64,000 nucleotides of DNA, from the NCBI GenBank assembly GCA_036417435.1, contig CM070902.1, forward strand, positions 42,926,600 to 42,990,599, in the 5' to 3' direction. Below are positions 1 through 10,900 of the stretch, in pieces (the stretch's first letter is position 1; each line of letters opens with the position of its first letter). This stretch comes from Inia geoffrensis. Lineage: Eukaryota > Chordata > Mammalia > Artiodactyla > Iniidae. Below the pieces are notes generated by a model. The model searched no databases. It was not told the origin of the DNA and saw only the letters and a program-made list of their open reading frames with translations. The translations under genes were made by a program, and so were the position numbers.

Positions 1-2249
1 GCTTTAAGATACAGAAAGTGTGAAATAGTCTTCTATGACAGTGTTCTTCAATTTCAGCTCATGACCTAAAATGTGAGTCTTAAAATCAGCTTAGTGATTT
101 GAGATCAATTCAGTGATCAATTCTTTTAAAAAACAATTATTTTAAAAAGTAAAATTTTAAAAGAGCTTGTTGCATGTATCAAGAGTAAGAATTGCTTAAT
201 AAAAGCTTTATTTCAGGTGTATGTGTGTGTCCTGGGTTGCAGCAAAATATTTTTAAACACACTGGCTCAGGGCAGCGGGAGGAAATGAACAAGGGACAGT
301 CAAATTAAACTCAGGGAACGAGTTACTGGTCATACAATGAACATATTTTCATGTAAATATGATTAGAATATAGATTCATAAGAACTTGGCTTTAGACCTG
401 CTAGAGGTCCACAACCCCTCTTCTCCCACCCACCCCTACCTCCACTATAGGAAACCTTTATGTTGGAATATTTTCAATGATGGGACACTCACCAGCTTAA
501 AAGTTTTAGATTTCAGAATATAACTTTCTTTGCTATAAAAAGCAGGACCCTCACAACACTCTCTCAGATGTTAAAGCAGTAAGTAGAGGATCTGGCAGTG
601 GAACTTCAGAATTTAGTGTACTTAATATGGAGTTTGACCTTATTACATAATACCAAACTTGATGGCTTTTTCCTTTTTGGAGAGCTCTAAATGCTCTAAA
701 ACAAAACCAGTCTCAGCACACTAAGAAATCTTGTTTTTATTCAAACTTCAGCCCAGAATGGCACCATTTAGCTTTTAAACGTATGCTCTCTCTTCTTACA
801 TTGCATTAACTGCAATTTTAATGGATGATTGAGCTAACTTTCGTGCCTACATTTTCAAGATTTGTCATTGGAGCTGCAGATGAGTCCAATCAAATATAAC
901 TTTACTTAGAAATAAAATTCTTCATTTCAATACTTTATATGCCCCAGTTGCTGAATATTTTCTGTGCAAAATAGGTTAATGAATAATAGTAATATGTCAA
1001 TAGGTGCTGTGAAAATGGCCATTTTTTAATTCTAAAGAGCTCAGGTTATCTTCTAGACGTTCTAATTTAGAATAAAAAAGGAATTCTCCAGTTTTATATT
1101 TTGCTTGATTGTTAAAAATGGTTTTGAGATTATTAACTCAAACCAATTTTCTATGTACCCACTGATTTCTAAACCATTTATGACTTGTTTTTAAAAAGTA
1201 CTTATTTAAAGACAATGTCAAACCTAGTTTATTAGACAGGATATTAAACATAAATATTATACATGGAATGTATTTTCCCCTTGCAATGTTTTTCTCTTTC
1301 TTCTGTATTTATTCTGATTTATATAAATTTGAAACGCTGAAGTAACAAAAGCAAAGTAAAAAGGGGATGAAATTTAACTAATAGAGAATGAGGACTCATA
1401 AAAGTGTACACTCTTGCCTACATCAGTAAGAGTGTGCTAATTTATAACACTATTTAATCTTAGTTCAGTTGTAAATCCAAATCAAATACAATCTGAACCC
1501 ATTTTCAATTGCTTTTGAGATTATTAGCCTGTATTCCAGGATTCTTTCAATAGTTTCACTTCTCTAAACGCCAAGAAAAAGCTAAAATTGCAAAACAGGA
1601 ACATGAAATCCATATCTTACTAGTATGGATCCCTCTGCTATTCCTTTACCTAGACCCTCATATATATATTTTTTTCTCTATGTAAAATGTTTCTTTAGGG
1701 AATACACAGGTTTAGTTCCTCTTCTGTTGCTTCCAACAAGAGCTCTACCATGGAAAGCTCTCTCTCCCCTTCCATTTTGCAAGCCTCAACAAGTCTGTTG
1801 CTGAGTCAGAACCTCCTTTTCCCCCCTGATGTGAGAAATCTTTCTCCCTTGGAAATTCATAAAGCTTCGGAAATGTTTAAATTAGAGTCTCCCTAGGGGA
1901 AAGGGGCGGGGATGCCAGAATCAATGTGGTGGGGAGGAATCCCACCCACTGCAGTCCCGACGGCAACACACGAAACGCTTTCTGAAACAAGAGGACTTGG
2001 AGCGGGCCCAGGGTTACCAAGGGAGCTCGCCTCGGAACCCATTATATGCATGTCTGTGTGTAAATAACCGCACGGAGCCGCGGTGGGTTCCAGGGACTTT
2101 GTTTCTCATTACTTAAGTGAAAATGTATGGTATATGGCCAGGCCTTCGTGTTTACCCTACAGAAAATACTTTCACGCGGCTGCGGGAAGGTGGATAACAG
2201 TACTCGGCACGAGAGGCTAAAAACAGAAACCGGAGCGAAAAGGAGGCGC
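1..2249. other. AT-rich DNA upstream of CPEB2
   Basis: No convincing ORF, RNA gene or young transposon was recognised. Composition is AT-rich until about 1.88 kb, where it begins to change into the CpG island. Confidence 0.6.
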
Positions 2250-2849
2250 TTTCTAGGGCGACGAGGAGGGCTGTGAGTTTGGGCCATGGTGGGGCCAGAG
2301 GCGTGGGCCACGCGCTCCGCAGTCAGCAAGGCTGGCGGAGCCCCGCACAGGCGGGTCGGCCACAGGCCTCCCGCGCAGAGCCCGGAGGGCAGCAGGAGCG
2401 GGGTCCCCGTTCCCTCGCGCTGTGGGACACGAGCGGCCGCCGACACTGAAAGCCACTAACCGGCCTCAGTTTCCCCGGCGGGCCAGCTCCGCCTAGGGCA
2501 GCCCCTGTCGGTCCCTACGACCAAGGCTCCTGTGACCAAAGACGAAGCGGAGGTGACAAGAAGGCAGGGCCCCGAGGGCGACTGTACGGGGGAAAGTACC
2601 GCGTGCGACCTGCTGCAGGTTCTGCGCGGACTCAGCGCCGGGAGGGGCGGTTGCCCAGTAACCGTCCGCGCCCCCGCGTGTGCTCGCCCTCGTGCGCGCG
2701 CGCCTGGCGCACAGGCCTCTTCGGCTGCCCTCCGCCTCAACCGGCCTCTCCTTTCCCCGGGCGCAGGGGAAGCCCGAGGAGACGCGCCGCTCGCGCCCGC
2801 GCTCTCCCGCCCTCCCAAGAGCGCTCGCGCGCCCCCGGCCGAGCCTGCA

Positions 2850-2880
2850 TATTAATAAGGGGCGGGACGGGGGCGGGGCA
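2850..2880 (+). promoter_or_regulatory. CPEB2: AT-rich TATA-like box followed by GC boxes
   Basis: TATTAATAA at 2850-2858 is followed at once by two GGGGCGGG-type Sp1 boxes. This is the only AT-rich patch in the GC-rich upstream island and lies about 350 bases before the initiator ATG. A role as core promoter is inferred. Confidence 0.4.
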
Positions 2881-3037
2881 GCGGGGGCGCCGCGGCCTCG
2901 AGCCCGCGCGTGCCGGGGCGCACCGCGGGGGGCGGTGCGATTGTGAGGTGGCGCTGACGCACGTTCCGGGGTTCTTAAGCGGCCAGGGCGGCGGCGGCGG
3001 CGGCTGCGCCCGAGCAGGACTCGGGAGGTGGCGGGCA

Positions 3038-3067
3038 ATGCCGCGAGGGGTGGCGGGGCCGAAGTAG
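3038..3067 (+). CDS. Upstream ORF 1 in the presumed CPEB2 leader (9 codons)
   Basis: ATG at 3038 has G at -3 and C at +4 and reads nine codons (MPRGVAGPK) to TAG at 3065-3067. It lies about 140 bases before the main start. It matters only if transcription starts upstream of it. The same frame is open back to 2603, so a longer upstream ORF would exist if transcription begins that far out. The peptide resembles nothing I know; any role would be translational control. Confidence 0.3.
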   Translation: MPRGVAGPK

Positions 3068-3169
3068 GTGCCCCTGGCTCAGTCACGGTGTCCCTCTCTC
3101 ACTGACTCACCCTCCTTCCACCAAGGCCGCACCGCCCCAGATCCGGCGGCTTCTTAGGCGGGGCAGCGG

Positions 3170-3211
3170 ATGGGGTGCGTCTCCTCCCGCTGCCGCCGGC
3201 CTGATAAATGA
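3170..3211 (+). CDS. Upstream ORF 2 overlapping the CPEB2 start (13 codons)
   Basis: ATG at 3170 opens a 13-codon frame, [13 protein letters not shown], ending with TGA at 3209-3211. That stop overlaps the main ATG (3208-3210) in the arrangement ATGA. Its start has C at -3 and G at +4, a moderate context, whereas the main start has T at -3 and A at +4, a poor one. Ribosomes that translate it would terminate on top of the CPEB2 start, so it should repress or couple translation (inference). Gly2, Cys3, Ser6 and the following arginines match the pattern of N-myristoylated and palmitoylated SH4-type peptides. Expression is unproven. Confidence 0.4.
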   Translation: MGCVSSRCRRPDK

Positions 3212-4248
3212 GGGACTTCGGGTTTGGGGTGCTGCAAACCGCCCGGCTCCGAAGCAGCAGTCCCGTGTCCCTATTCAGCGGCGGGGCGTACCGTCCCTAC
3301 GCCGCTGGAGCCGCGGCGGCCGCCGCCCCGTCACCCTCCGCCACGCCTTTCGGCCCGCTCTCGCCGCCGCCGTTGCCTGTCACCGGCTTCTCGGAGGCCG
3401 CCACCCCCTTCCCTATCCCCTTCGGCTGCGGCGGCGCGGACAGCTCGGTCGCCACCGCTTCCTCTTCCTCCCCGTTCCCGGCGCATCAGCAGACCATGCA
3501 GGATGAACTGCTGCTGAGGCTGACACAGCAGCCGGCGCGGCCACTCTCGGGGGCGGAGGCCACGGAGAAACTCCCCAACCACCACCCCGGCGGCGGCACG
3601 AACGCGGGTGTGACCCACCTCCTCCCCTCCCAGGACTTCAAACCGAGTCTGCACCACCCCTCCTCCTCCGCCTCCTCCTGCTGCTGCTGCCGCACCTCCT
3701 CCCCGCAGGACTTCAGTAAGCGGCAGCAGCAGCAGCTGAGCAGCCAGAAGAGGAAAGAGTTCAGCCCTCCCCGCCTTCCCCACCCTCCGGACTCGAAGCT
3801 GCCGCCGCCGCTCCACTGCCCCGGCCGGTTCGGCTCGCCGCCGCCGTCCGGCCAGCTCCTCCAGCCGGCGCAGCTCGCCCAGCGCCAGCCGCAACAGCAG
3901 CAGCTCAGCCTCCCGCACCCGCAGCACCTCCCGCCGCAGGACTTCGCCCCGCAGCAGCGCCCGGCCGACCAGCCCCCGCTCCCGCAGCTCCAGCCTTCGC
4001 CTCCTGCAGCCCCGCGGCGCCGCCACGGAGGCGCGGGCAGCCCTCGCAAGACCCCGGCCGTGGGCGAGGGCAGCGCCGCCGAGCCCCCCAATGCGGGCTT
4101 GGCCCCCTCGACGCCGCCGGTGAACCCCGCGCCGGGCTCCATGGAGTCCCCCAACCATCCTCTGCTCAACAGTCCCAGTAACCTCCTGCCTGGCGGGGCT
4201 CTCGGCGCGGGCGCCTTCAGCAGCCTGCAGAGCCCGGACCTTCCGCAC

Positions 4249-4298
<50 letters not shown>

Positions 4299-4904
4299 AG
4301 CGGGGGCGGGGGGCCCCCCGGCGGCGGAGGGGGAGGCGGCTCCGCGTCGCCGCCGCCGCCGCTGCCCGGCTTCGGCACCCCCTGGTCGGTGCAGACCGCG
4401 TCGCCGCCGCCGCCCCAGCCCCAGCCCCAGCCGCCGCCGTCCCAGCAGCAGCCGCCGCCTCCGCCCCAGCAGCCGCCGCAGCCGCAGCCGGGCTCATCGG
4501 CCGCCACCCCGGGTGGCGGCGGCGGCGGCTCGCTCAGCGCCATGCCGCCGCCCAGCCCCGACTCGGAGAACGGCTTCTATCCCGGGCTGCCGTCGTCCAT
4601 GAACCCGGCCTTCTTCCCGAGCTTCTCACCCGTGTCCCCGCACGGCTGTGCTGGGCTCAGCGTGCCGGCGGGCGGCGGCGGCGGGGGCGGCGGCGGCTTC
4701 GGGGGCCCCTTCTCGGCGGCCGCCGTGCCCCCGCCACCGCCGCCCGCCATGAATTTACCTCAGCAGCAGCAGCAGCCCCCGCCGCCCGCGGCGCCGCAGC
4801 AGCCTCAGAGTCGGAGGTCACCCGTCAGCCCGCAGCTCCAGCAGCAGCACCAGGCGGCCGCTGCCGCCTTCCTGCAGCAGAGGAACTCCTACAACCACCA
4901 CCAG
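3208..4904 (+). CDS. CPEB2: CPEB2 coding exon 1, low-complexity N-terminal region (frame broken at 4250/4251)
   Basis: Encodes residues 1-566, disordered and rich in Pro, Gln, Ser, His, Ala and Gly, as in the CPEB2-4 subfamily, where this region drives assembly and translational regulation. The start is fixed by TGA and TAA codons directly upstream in frame (3202-3207). Gln runs are at about 3720-3735 and 3893-3905, Cys and Ser runs near 3662-3695, and Pro/Gln stretches at about 4410-4490. The exon ends with CAG at 4902-4904 before GTACGG, phase 0. It is odd in one respect: the frame read from 3208 enters a (GGC)16 run as Ala codons and stops at TGA 4600-4602. The expected CPEB2 sequence continues in the frame one base earlier, reading Gly. 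The exon is 1697 bases, one short of a multiple of three. A missing G at 4250/4251 explains this. Confidence 0.93.
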
Positions 4905-7900
4905 GTACGGCGGGCGACGGCCCGGCTGCGCCGCGGGGCCGGGGAGACCGCGGGCGGGGACGGCCGGAGACCGGGCTCTGCCCGGCGCGGCCCCGAGGGG
5001 CAGCGGCGAGGGCCCCTCGCCCGACTGAGTAGGACCCGGAGGGCGGAAAAGGGCGACGGTACTCGGGACACCAGACCCTGGCGGGGCGTGAGGGCTGTGG
5101 CTACCGTGGGCTGTGGGGCTCCAGAGTCGGGTCCGGCTGGAAGTGGCCCCGGCCGGGCGCCCCCTCGAAAGCCCCGGCGTGGCGGTGGGTCTAGGGTAGG
5201 GGCGGAATGGCGCCGGGGAGGGGGCGGGGAGCGGCCGGGCGCGACGTCCCTCTCGTACCTCGTACGGGGCGACCCTGGGGCCCGGCCGGCGGCCCCTGGC
5301 CTGGTGAGCGGCCGTCCGGCTTCCTCGAGCCCAGGAGACACGGCGAGACGGCCGGGGTTCGGGGGTCGGAGGACCTGGGGTCGGGGACGCGGGACCAGCG
5401 GGCTCGGGCGGCGGCCTCGGGGAGGGGGGGAGCGGCCGTGGGAAGCGAACCCGGGAAGGAGGAGAATGATAATCGGAGACGGTGCGTGTGGTCAGCCCGT
5501 GACCTTTCGCCGTCGTCCAATGAGGAAACGGGCGGAAAAGCTTTTTTTCTTTTGAGTTTGTTTCATTCTTAATTGGCCGGCGAGACCTGTCGTGGGCGAG
5601 ACAGTTGCCGCCCGCACAACCTACCCGGACCAGGGTCGGCGAGGAGCGTCCCGGCCGCTCCGTCCCGTTGGGCACCTGCCTCCCGACATGGGTCGGTCCC
5701 CCGAGCTGTCAGATGGTTAAGACTGAGATGCTCCAAGACGGTTTTACTTTCTGCGCTTCTTAATGTTTGGGTACTATTTTGTAGGTTTTAAAACTAAACG
5801 AGTCTGCTATTTGTGTGTTACCTTGAAGAGAAGACTTTCGCTTTTTTTTCTTTTTTTTCTTTTTTCTCTCTCTCTTTTTTTTTTTTTTGGTGGCCTTAAC
5901 CTTCTCTTGAATGATAGGGTGTGTGTATTTTAAGTGGGTAGTTATAATTATGAAATCACAGCAGGCAGGTTTTTTTATTCATCCGGGTCCTTTCAGATTC
6001 AAGGTCTGTTTTGTTATCCTCTCAAAACAACGTTTGAGTGGCCGCTGGTTTGGTTAATTGACATTGAAGGAGTATTTTGTTGTTCTTTTTTGATCTAGTC
6101 AGCATTTATTATAGTGATCATTCTGTCTAAGGCCAATTTCGTGATTAAAGGTTGAGAGGGAAGCAAGATTGGACCTTAACCACTACTTACGTACTCATAT
6201 AACTTTTTCCATTGCCCAGTTAAAGTTTTTAAGGATTACCCTTTTAAAAAGGTGAATACTATCTAATTTAACCAAAATAACAGTTGACAGTTTATTTAAA
6301 TTAACCAGAATAACAACAGTTTTTGTTGAATCACTGGTTTCTTCCTGAGGAAGGAGAATGTGGCCTATAAGGGTTGAAAATAGTTAATTTTGAAATAGTA
6401 TTCCCCTTTTCCATGATTTACATAACCTTGAGCAACTGTCTTTTGGGTGACAGGGCCTTCGTTTTTTAACTGAAAACTTGCCACAGAAAATTATCTGTAG
6501 GTATTTTTGTATTCTTAAGGCCTTTGTATATCATTAGAAGACCATATACCAAGATCCATATTTAACAATAATCTGCTTTTTGTCAAAAGATGGGTCTTGC
6601 AATGGAGTGTAAGAGGTCACAGCTGTTATATGGAATTTTAGGTCACTGGAAGAAAACTTTGAACACTGCATCAGTGATGAAAGTAAGGTCCTGAAGAATG
6701 GAATATATCCATGGTCCCTTAGCTATCCTTTTGAAGCACATAGAGGGGGAAAGGGTAGTATATATTCGTGATTATATTAGCATTAAAAAAACATTTTTAA
6801 TAAGTAATAGGCACTATAGACCAGGTTTGCAGAAAAAAAAATAAGCCGGTTTAATATTAAGAGTGCTTGACTTAAAATAACTTATTGACTTATAGTTAAG
6901 TGCATGACCCATACTCCCTTTGGCTAAATGTTGGCACAAAATTATTAAATTATAAGCTTATTGACTATAAAATTGCTAGCAATTAATACTTTTCAAAATC
7001 TACAGTTGTAGCCTCTTGGTGAATTTTTCATTCTTTGATGACTTAACTTTTCTTGTTATTGGTTAGAGTTTGGAATATTACTCTACTTTTGAAAATGAAT
7101 AAAGTTAATTGAGACTTGTATTACTAAGATCTTTACTAGAATGATCAAAGTATATAGTTGTTTATCTTAGTGTTTCCACCTATGGGTAATATCAGATAAT
7201 TATTTAACAGTTCATGGATAATTAAGTGAAGCAAAAACTATGAAAATTTAAAAGAAACTACATTAAAACTGGAATAAATTATCTTAAAAGTTGAATAAGC
7301 AGTGCAAAAAAAAGACATATTTGCTATATTTTCCCTATCTCAAAAGGCATTTTTAATCTGTGCAGTAGAATAACACCAAATGTTATTATCCACTTTTCCA
7401 GTGGTACAGTTTGTTTTAGAAACCTAAAGTCTAGATATTTCACTCATATGATTGTTATATTTTAATTGATAACGATCATATTTTTAGTTCGTGCTTAGCG
7501 GAACATGGTTACTTTAAGATCATAGTGTAGGTTATATCTTTAAGGATCTTCAAAGTTAATTTCAATTTTAAAGTATTTATTTTTTTCTTCATATCTGTCA
7601 TTTATACAGTTCTCTCTAAAGGGGGAAAAAAAAGTAACTGCATGGTTCTATTTTAATTAGTGTCATGAAATATCTGCTTGATTCATTATAATTTATAGTA
7701 GACAAGAGTATGAAAACTCAGCATTAAATGAATATGTTTTCATAAGCAAGATGTCAAGGCTATTACTTTTTATAAACTAGTTATGATATATTCTGTTGCC
7801 TTTATATATTTCATTTTTTTTAAGATCATATAAATTCTTCGCTCAGGCCTAAATTTGAATTTGAATTATAAACTCTTTAAATGCCTATAATTTAAATAGA

Positions 7901-10900
7901 TGTATTTTCCCCAGCCTCTTCTGAAACAATCGCCTTGGAGCAACCATCAAAGCAGTGGCTGGGGCACTGGAAGTATGTCGTGGGGAGCAATGCATGGCAG
8001 AGATCATCGTAGAACTGGAAACATGGGAATTCCAGGAACTATGAATCAGATATCTCCATTGAAGAAACCGTTTTCTGGTAATGTCATAGCACCGCCGAAA
8101 TTTACTCGCTCTACTCCATCACTGACTCCAAAATCTTGGATTGAAGATAATGTGTTCAGAACAGACAACAATAGTAATACGCTTTTACCCTTACAGGTAA
8201 GAATGGTATGTAAATGGCCTTATTTCTAATGTAAATCTTTCAAAATAGGAAATTGGGGGTGGCAGTAGTAACAGTATGGTAAAATTAACAGATTTTTCCC
8301 GTTAGAGAAAGCTCTAATTTTTAAGCATATAATTTGATTATCAAAGGATAAAATACCTATACAAAAAAATTGAGACTAAAAAAATCTCTAAACACATAAT
8401 AGAAAATAAGCTTCTTAAGGTGTAGAAAACCCTGCTGTATTTCTTAAATTCATATTGAAGCTTTTACTTGGCAGCTCCTTAAGAATGCCTTAATTCATTA
8501 ATCTTTAACAGGCCACCAAAATGAGTTTCTCCTCCAATACAGCTGAACTAAAATGTTTCGTAATTGTGCATAAATATAACTATGGTCAGCTGTATGTATA
8601 TTCAAATGTAGTTAGTACAGCTACGATCATGAAAAAATAACATTAGGACTTTTTACATAGAATTAAAATTTGTTCACTTGTTCAGTGACTTTTTTTTTTT
8701 CTAAATGTGGCCTAATACTTATAATGATTAGACATTTTTTTCAGGGCTTTTAATATTTTGCTGATATTATAGGTTAATAAAGTCCCCTTATGACTATTTA
8801 AAATGAGATATTTTTCCCTTAAAACTGTTAGAGAATGGAACAAGGATACAAGATAGAAAAAACTTTTGATTGTTTTTTTCTTTTCATTCTTCTTTTTTTT
8901 TTTTTGTGGGTGGGTATGGGGAAGAGAACTGCTTATTTCTGATGAAAACTTCTATGCTATTGAAGGTGAGATCTAGTTTGCAGTTGCCAGCTTGGGGCTC
9001 AGATTCACTCCAAGATAGTTGGTGCACTGCAGCCGGAACATCCAGAATAGACCAGGTAGGCTGGACAGTGTATATTTTTCAGGATTTTGGCTAGGAGTTT
9101 AGTATTTGTATTATGAGTAGGATTTATTATTTATTTTCCAATTATACCTATTTAAGCATATGTCAGAGAGCATTAAAGCAATTTATTTTTAAAGGGTCAC
9201 TTAAACTATTTAATATAAAATGCTTCATTTTTAAATTTAAAAGTGATTCATAATCATTTTGTATGTCCTAAACATAATAAATTTGTTTTTGGAGAAAGGA
9301 ATCCTATACCCAAGAGCACCTGACTTTAAACATCAGTCAAACTGAACACATTTTATCTCTTTTCAGAATCATTTGCAATTAGGTATAAAATCATATGTTT
9401 ACTTAACATCTAATCTTATATTTCATAAATGATTTATAAAATTTTTTGGTAAACTTTTTTCATGAAATCTGCTGTATTTGTCTTGAGATGTATTTCTAAG
9501 AAAGCCCTTAGTTCAGGTTTTTACCTTTATAAAAACTTTATAGTATTTCTCTATTCTAAATTTTGTTACTGCTATTATATACTGTCTTCTTCCAAATAAT
9601 CAGTTTCCTATGGAAAAGCTCTGAGTCGAAAAGCTGAGAGCCAGTCTTAATCAAATTACCTTCAAGTCCTTTGTGGTTACAAAATGCTATCTCTCTTCTG
9701 CAGATGAAATTTGAATGCATACTGGGTACCAGCTGATGAGAATTATTTCAGGACAAATAGAACACTCAGTCCTCACATAAGAGGATTCTTTCCTACAGAG
9801 CCCAAGTTTGAATGAGCATAGACTTGACATTGTGGGAGTCCACTGAAAGGAGCTCTGTTATCCTTAGTTACTTTATCAACATGAAATCATTTTACAAGTA
9901 AGGACTGTATAAATAGATTAATATTACATTTGTAAATATCATTCTAACCTGACAGGTTGGCAGTAACTTCAATAATCAACCATTAGCACTAGTTTTAAAC
10001 AAGTCCTACCTACTTACCAAAGTAGTCCTGCCAGGGTCTCCACTTAGAAATAAGTAATTGTCTCATGTAATTTGTAATTTATTGTCTTGTTAATGTTGTA
10101 ATGTTATCCATATATTTCTATTCTCTTCTCTACTCTGGCTCAGTTAGGCCATATTAGTGATATTTTTATGGTAGCACTTTTATGGTGTTCAAATTAAATA
10201 CATAAATGCCTAGGAGATGGTATGTTAGAAGAGGAAAATTATAATAATTTTGAAGGTGGCAAGGGACATGTTTTTAGACAGGAAAGGACATAATTATTTG
10301 AAAAGGTTGTGCAGGAAGAAGCAAGAGGATATGTGCGAGGGATGTATATCTATGGAGAAAGAAGATTAGCTGCCATGAGGATCCATGGGGGTGGGGGACA
10401 GATGTTGAGAAATTAGGTTATTAAGATAGCTTCAGTTGGTAGAATAATGCTAGAGTAGATAGAGGTGAAAATGAAAGGGAAATTTTCAAACTGGGCTCTG
10501 CAGAGGTGCCCCTGGGGCTGCCACAGGATGAGGGCCACAGGATGAGGGTGAGCCCTCCCACTTAGACTTCAAAGCCTCTCTGCTCTTACTATTTTATAAC
10601 CTAGGATTTTAGGTAAATTCATTTTAGGAAAAAGGTTAATTTTGGGGGGTAAACTGCTAAGATATTGGCATTCCCTGTGGACTCTTGATCCAGAGATGTG
10701 ATGATGAAGTTGAAGAGAAGGGTGAAGAAAAAGATATTGGAAAGTGAACTGAACTAGAAGGAAAGGAGGTCTGAAACCTGAATCTTCTTATTCTTCCTTT
10801 CACAATCTTTGTGACACTGGATGACATAGTCTATGGGCTTTCATCTCTTGGGGTCATAGTTTCCTTATCTATAAAAGGAATATCTTGAACTAGATCATGT

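Larger units (their letters stand above)
2250..5550. promoter_or_regulatory. CPEB2: CpG island covering promoter, leader, exon 1 and 5' intron 1
   Basis: GC content and CpG density rise sharply near 2.2 kb and fall near 5.55 kb, against AT-rich flanks. GC boxes (GGGGCGGG type) lie at 2859-2880, just after an AT-rich TATTAATAA at 2850-2858. A TGACG CRE half-site is at 2955-2959. This fits a CpG-island housekeeping or neuronal promoter. The transcription start cannot be fixed from sequence; a start between about 2880 and 3000 is an inference. Such islands often transcribe in both directions. I recall a divergent non-coding RNA next to human CPEB2, but nothing here proves one. Confidence 0.85.

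Noticed and set aside
3331..4497. Long minus-strand open frame opposite exon 1 (388 codons)
   Set aside because: It is the complement of GC-rich, stop-poor coding sequence, made of Arg/Ala/Gly runs, with no family resemblance.
3208..4602. A separate 464-residue protein ending in an Arg-rich tail
   Set aside because: The tail after the Ala run is the out-of-frame reading of known CPEB2 sequence. It is better explained by one missing base than by a distinct gene.
4818..5675. Open frames on both strands across the exon 1/intron 1 border
   Set aside because: They extend through the intronic CpG island past a clear GT donor and reflect base composition.
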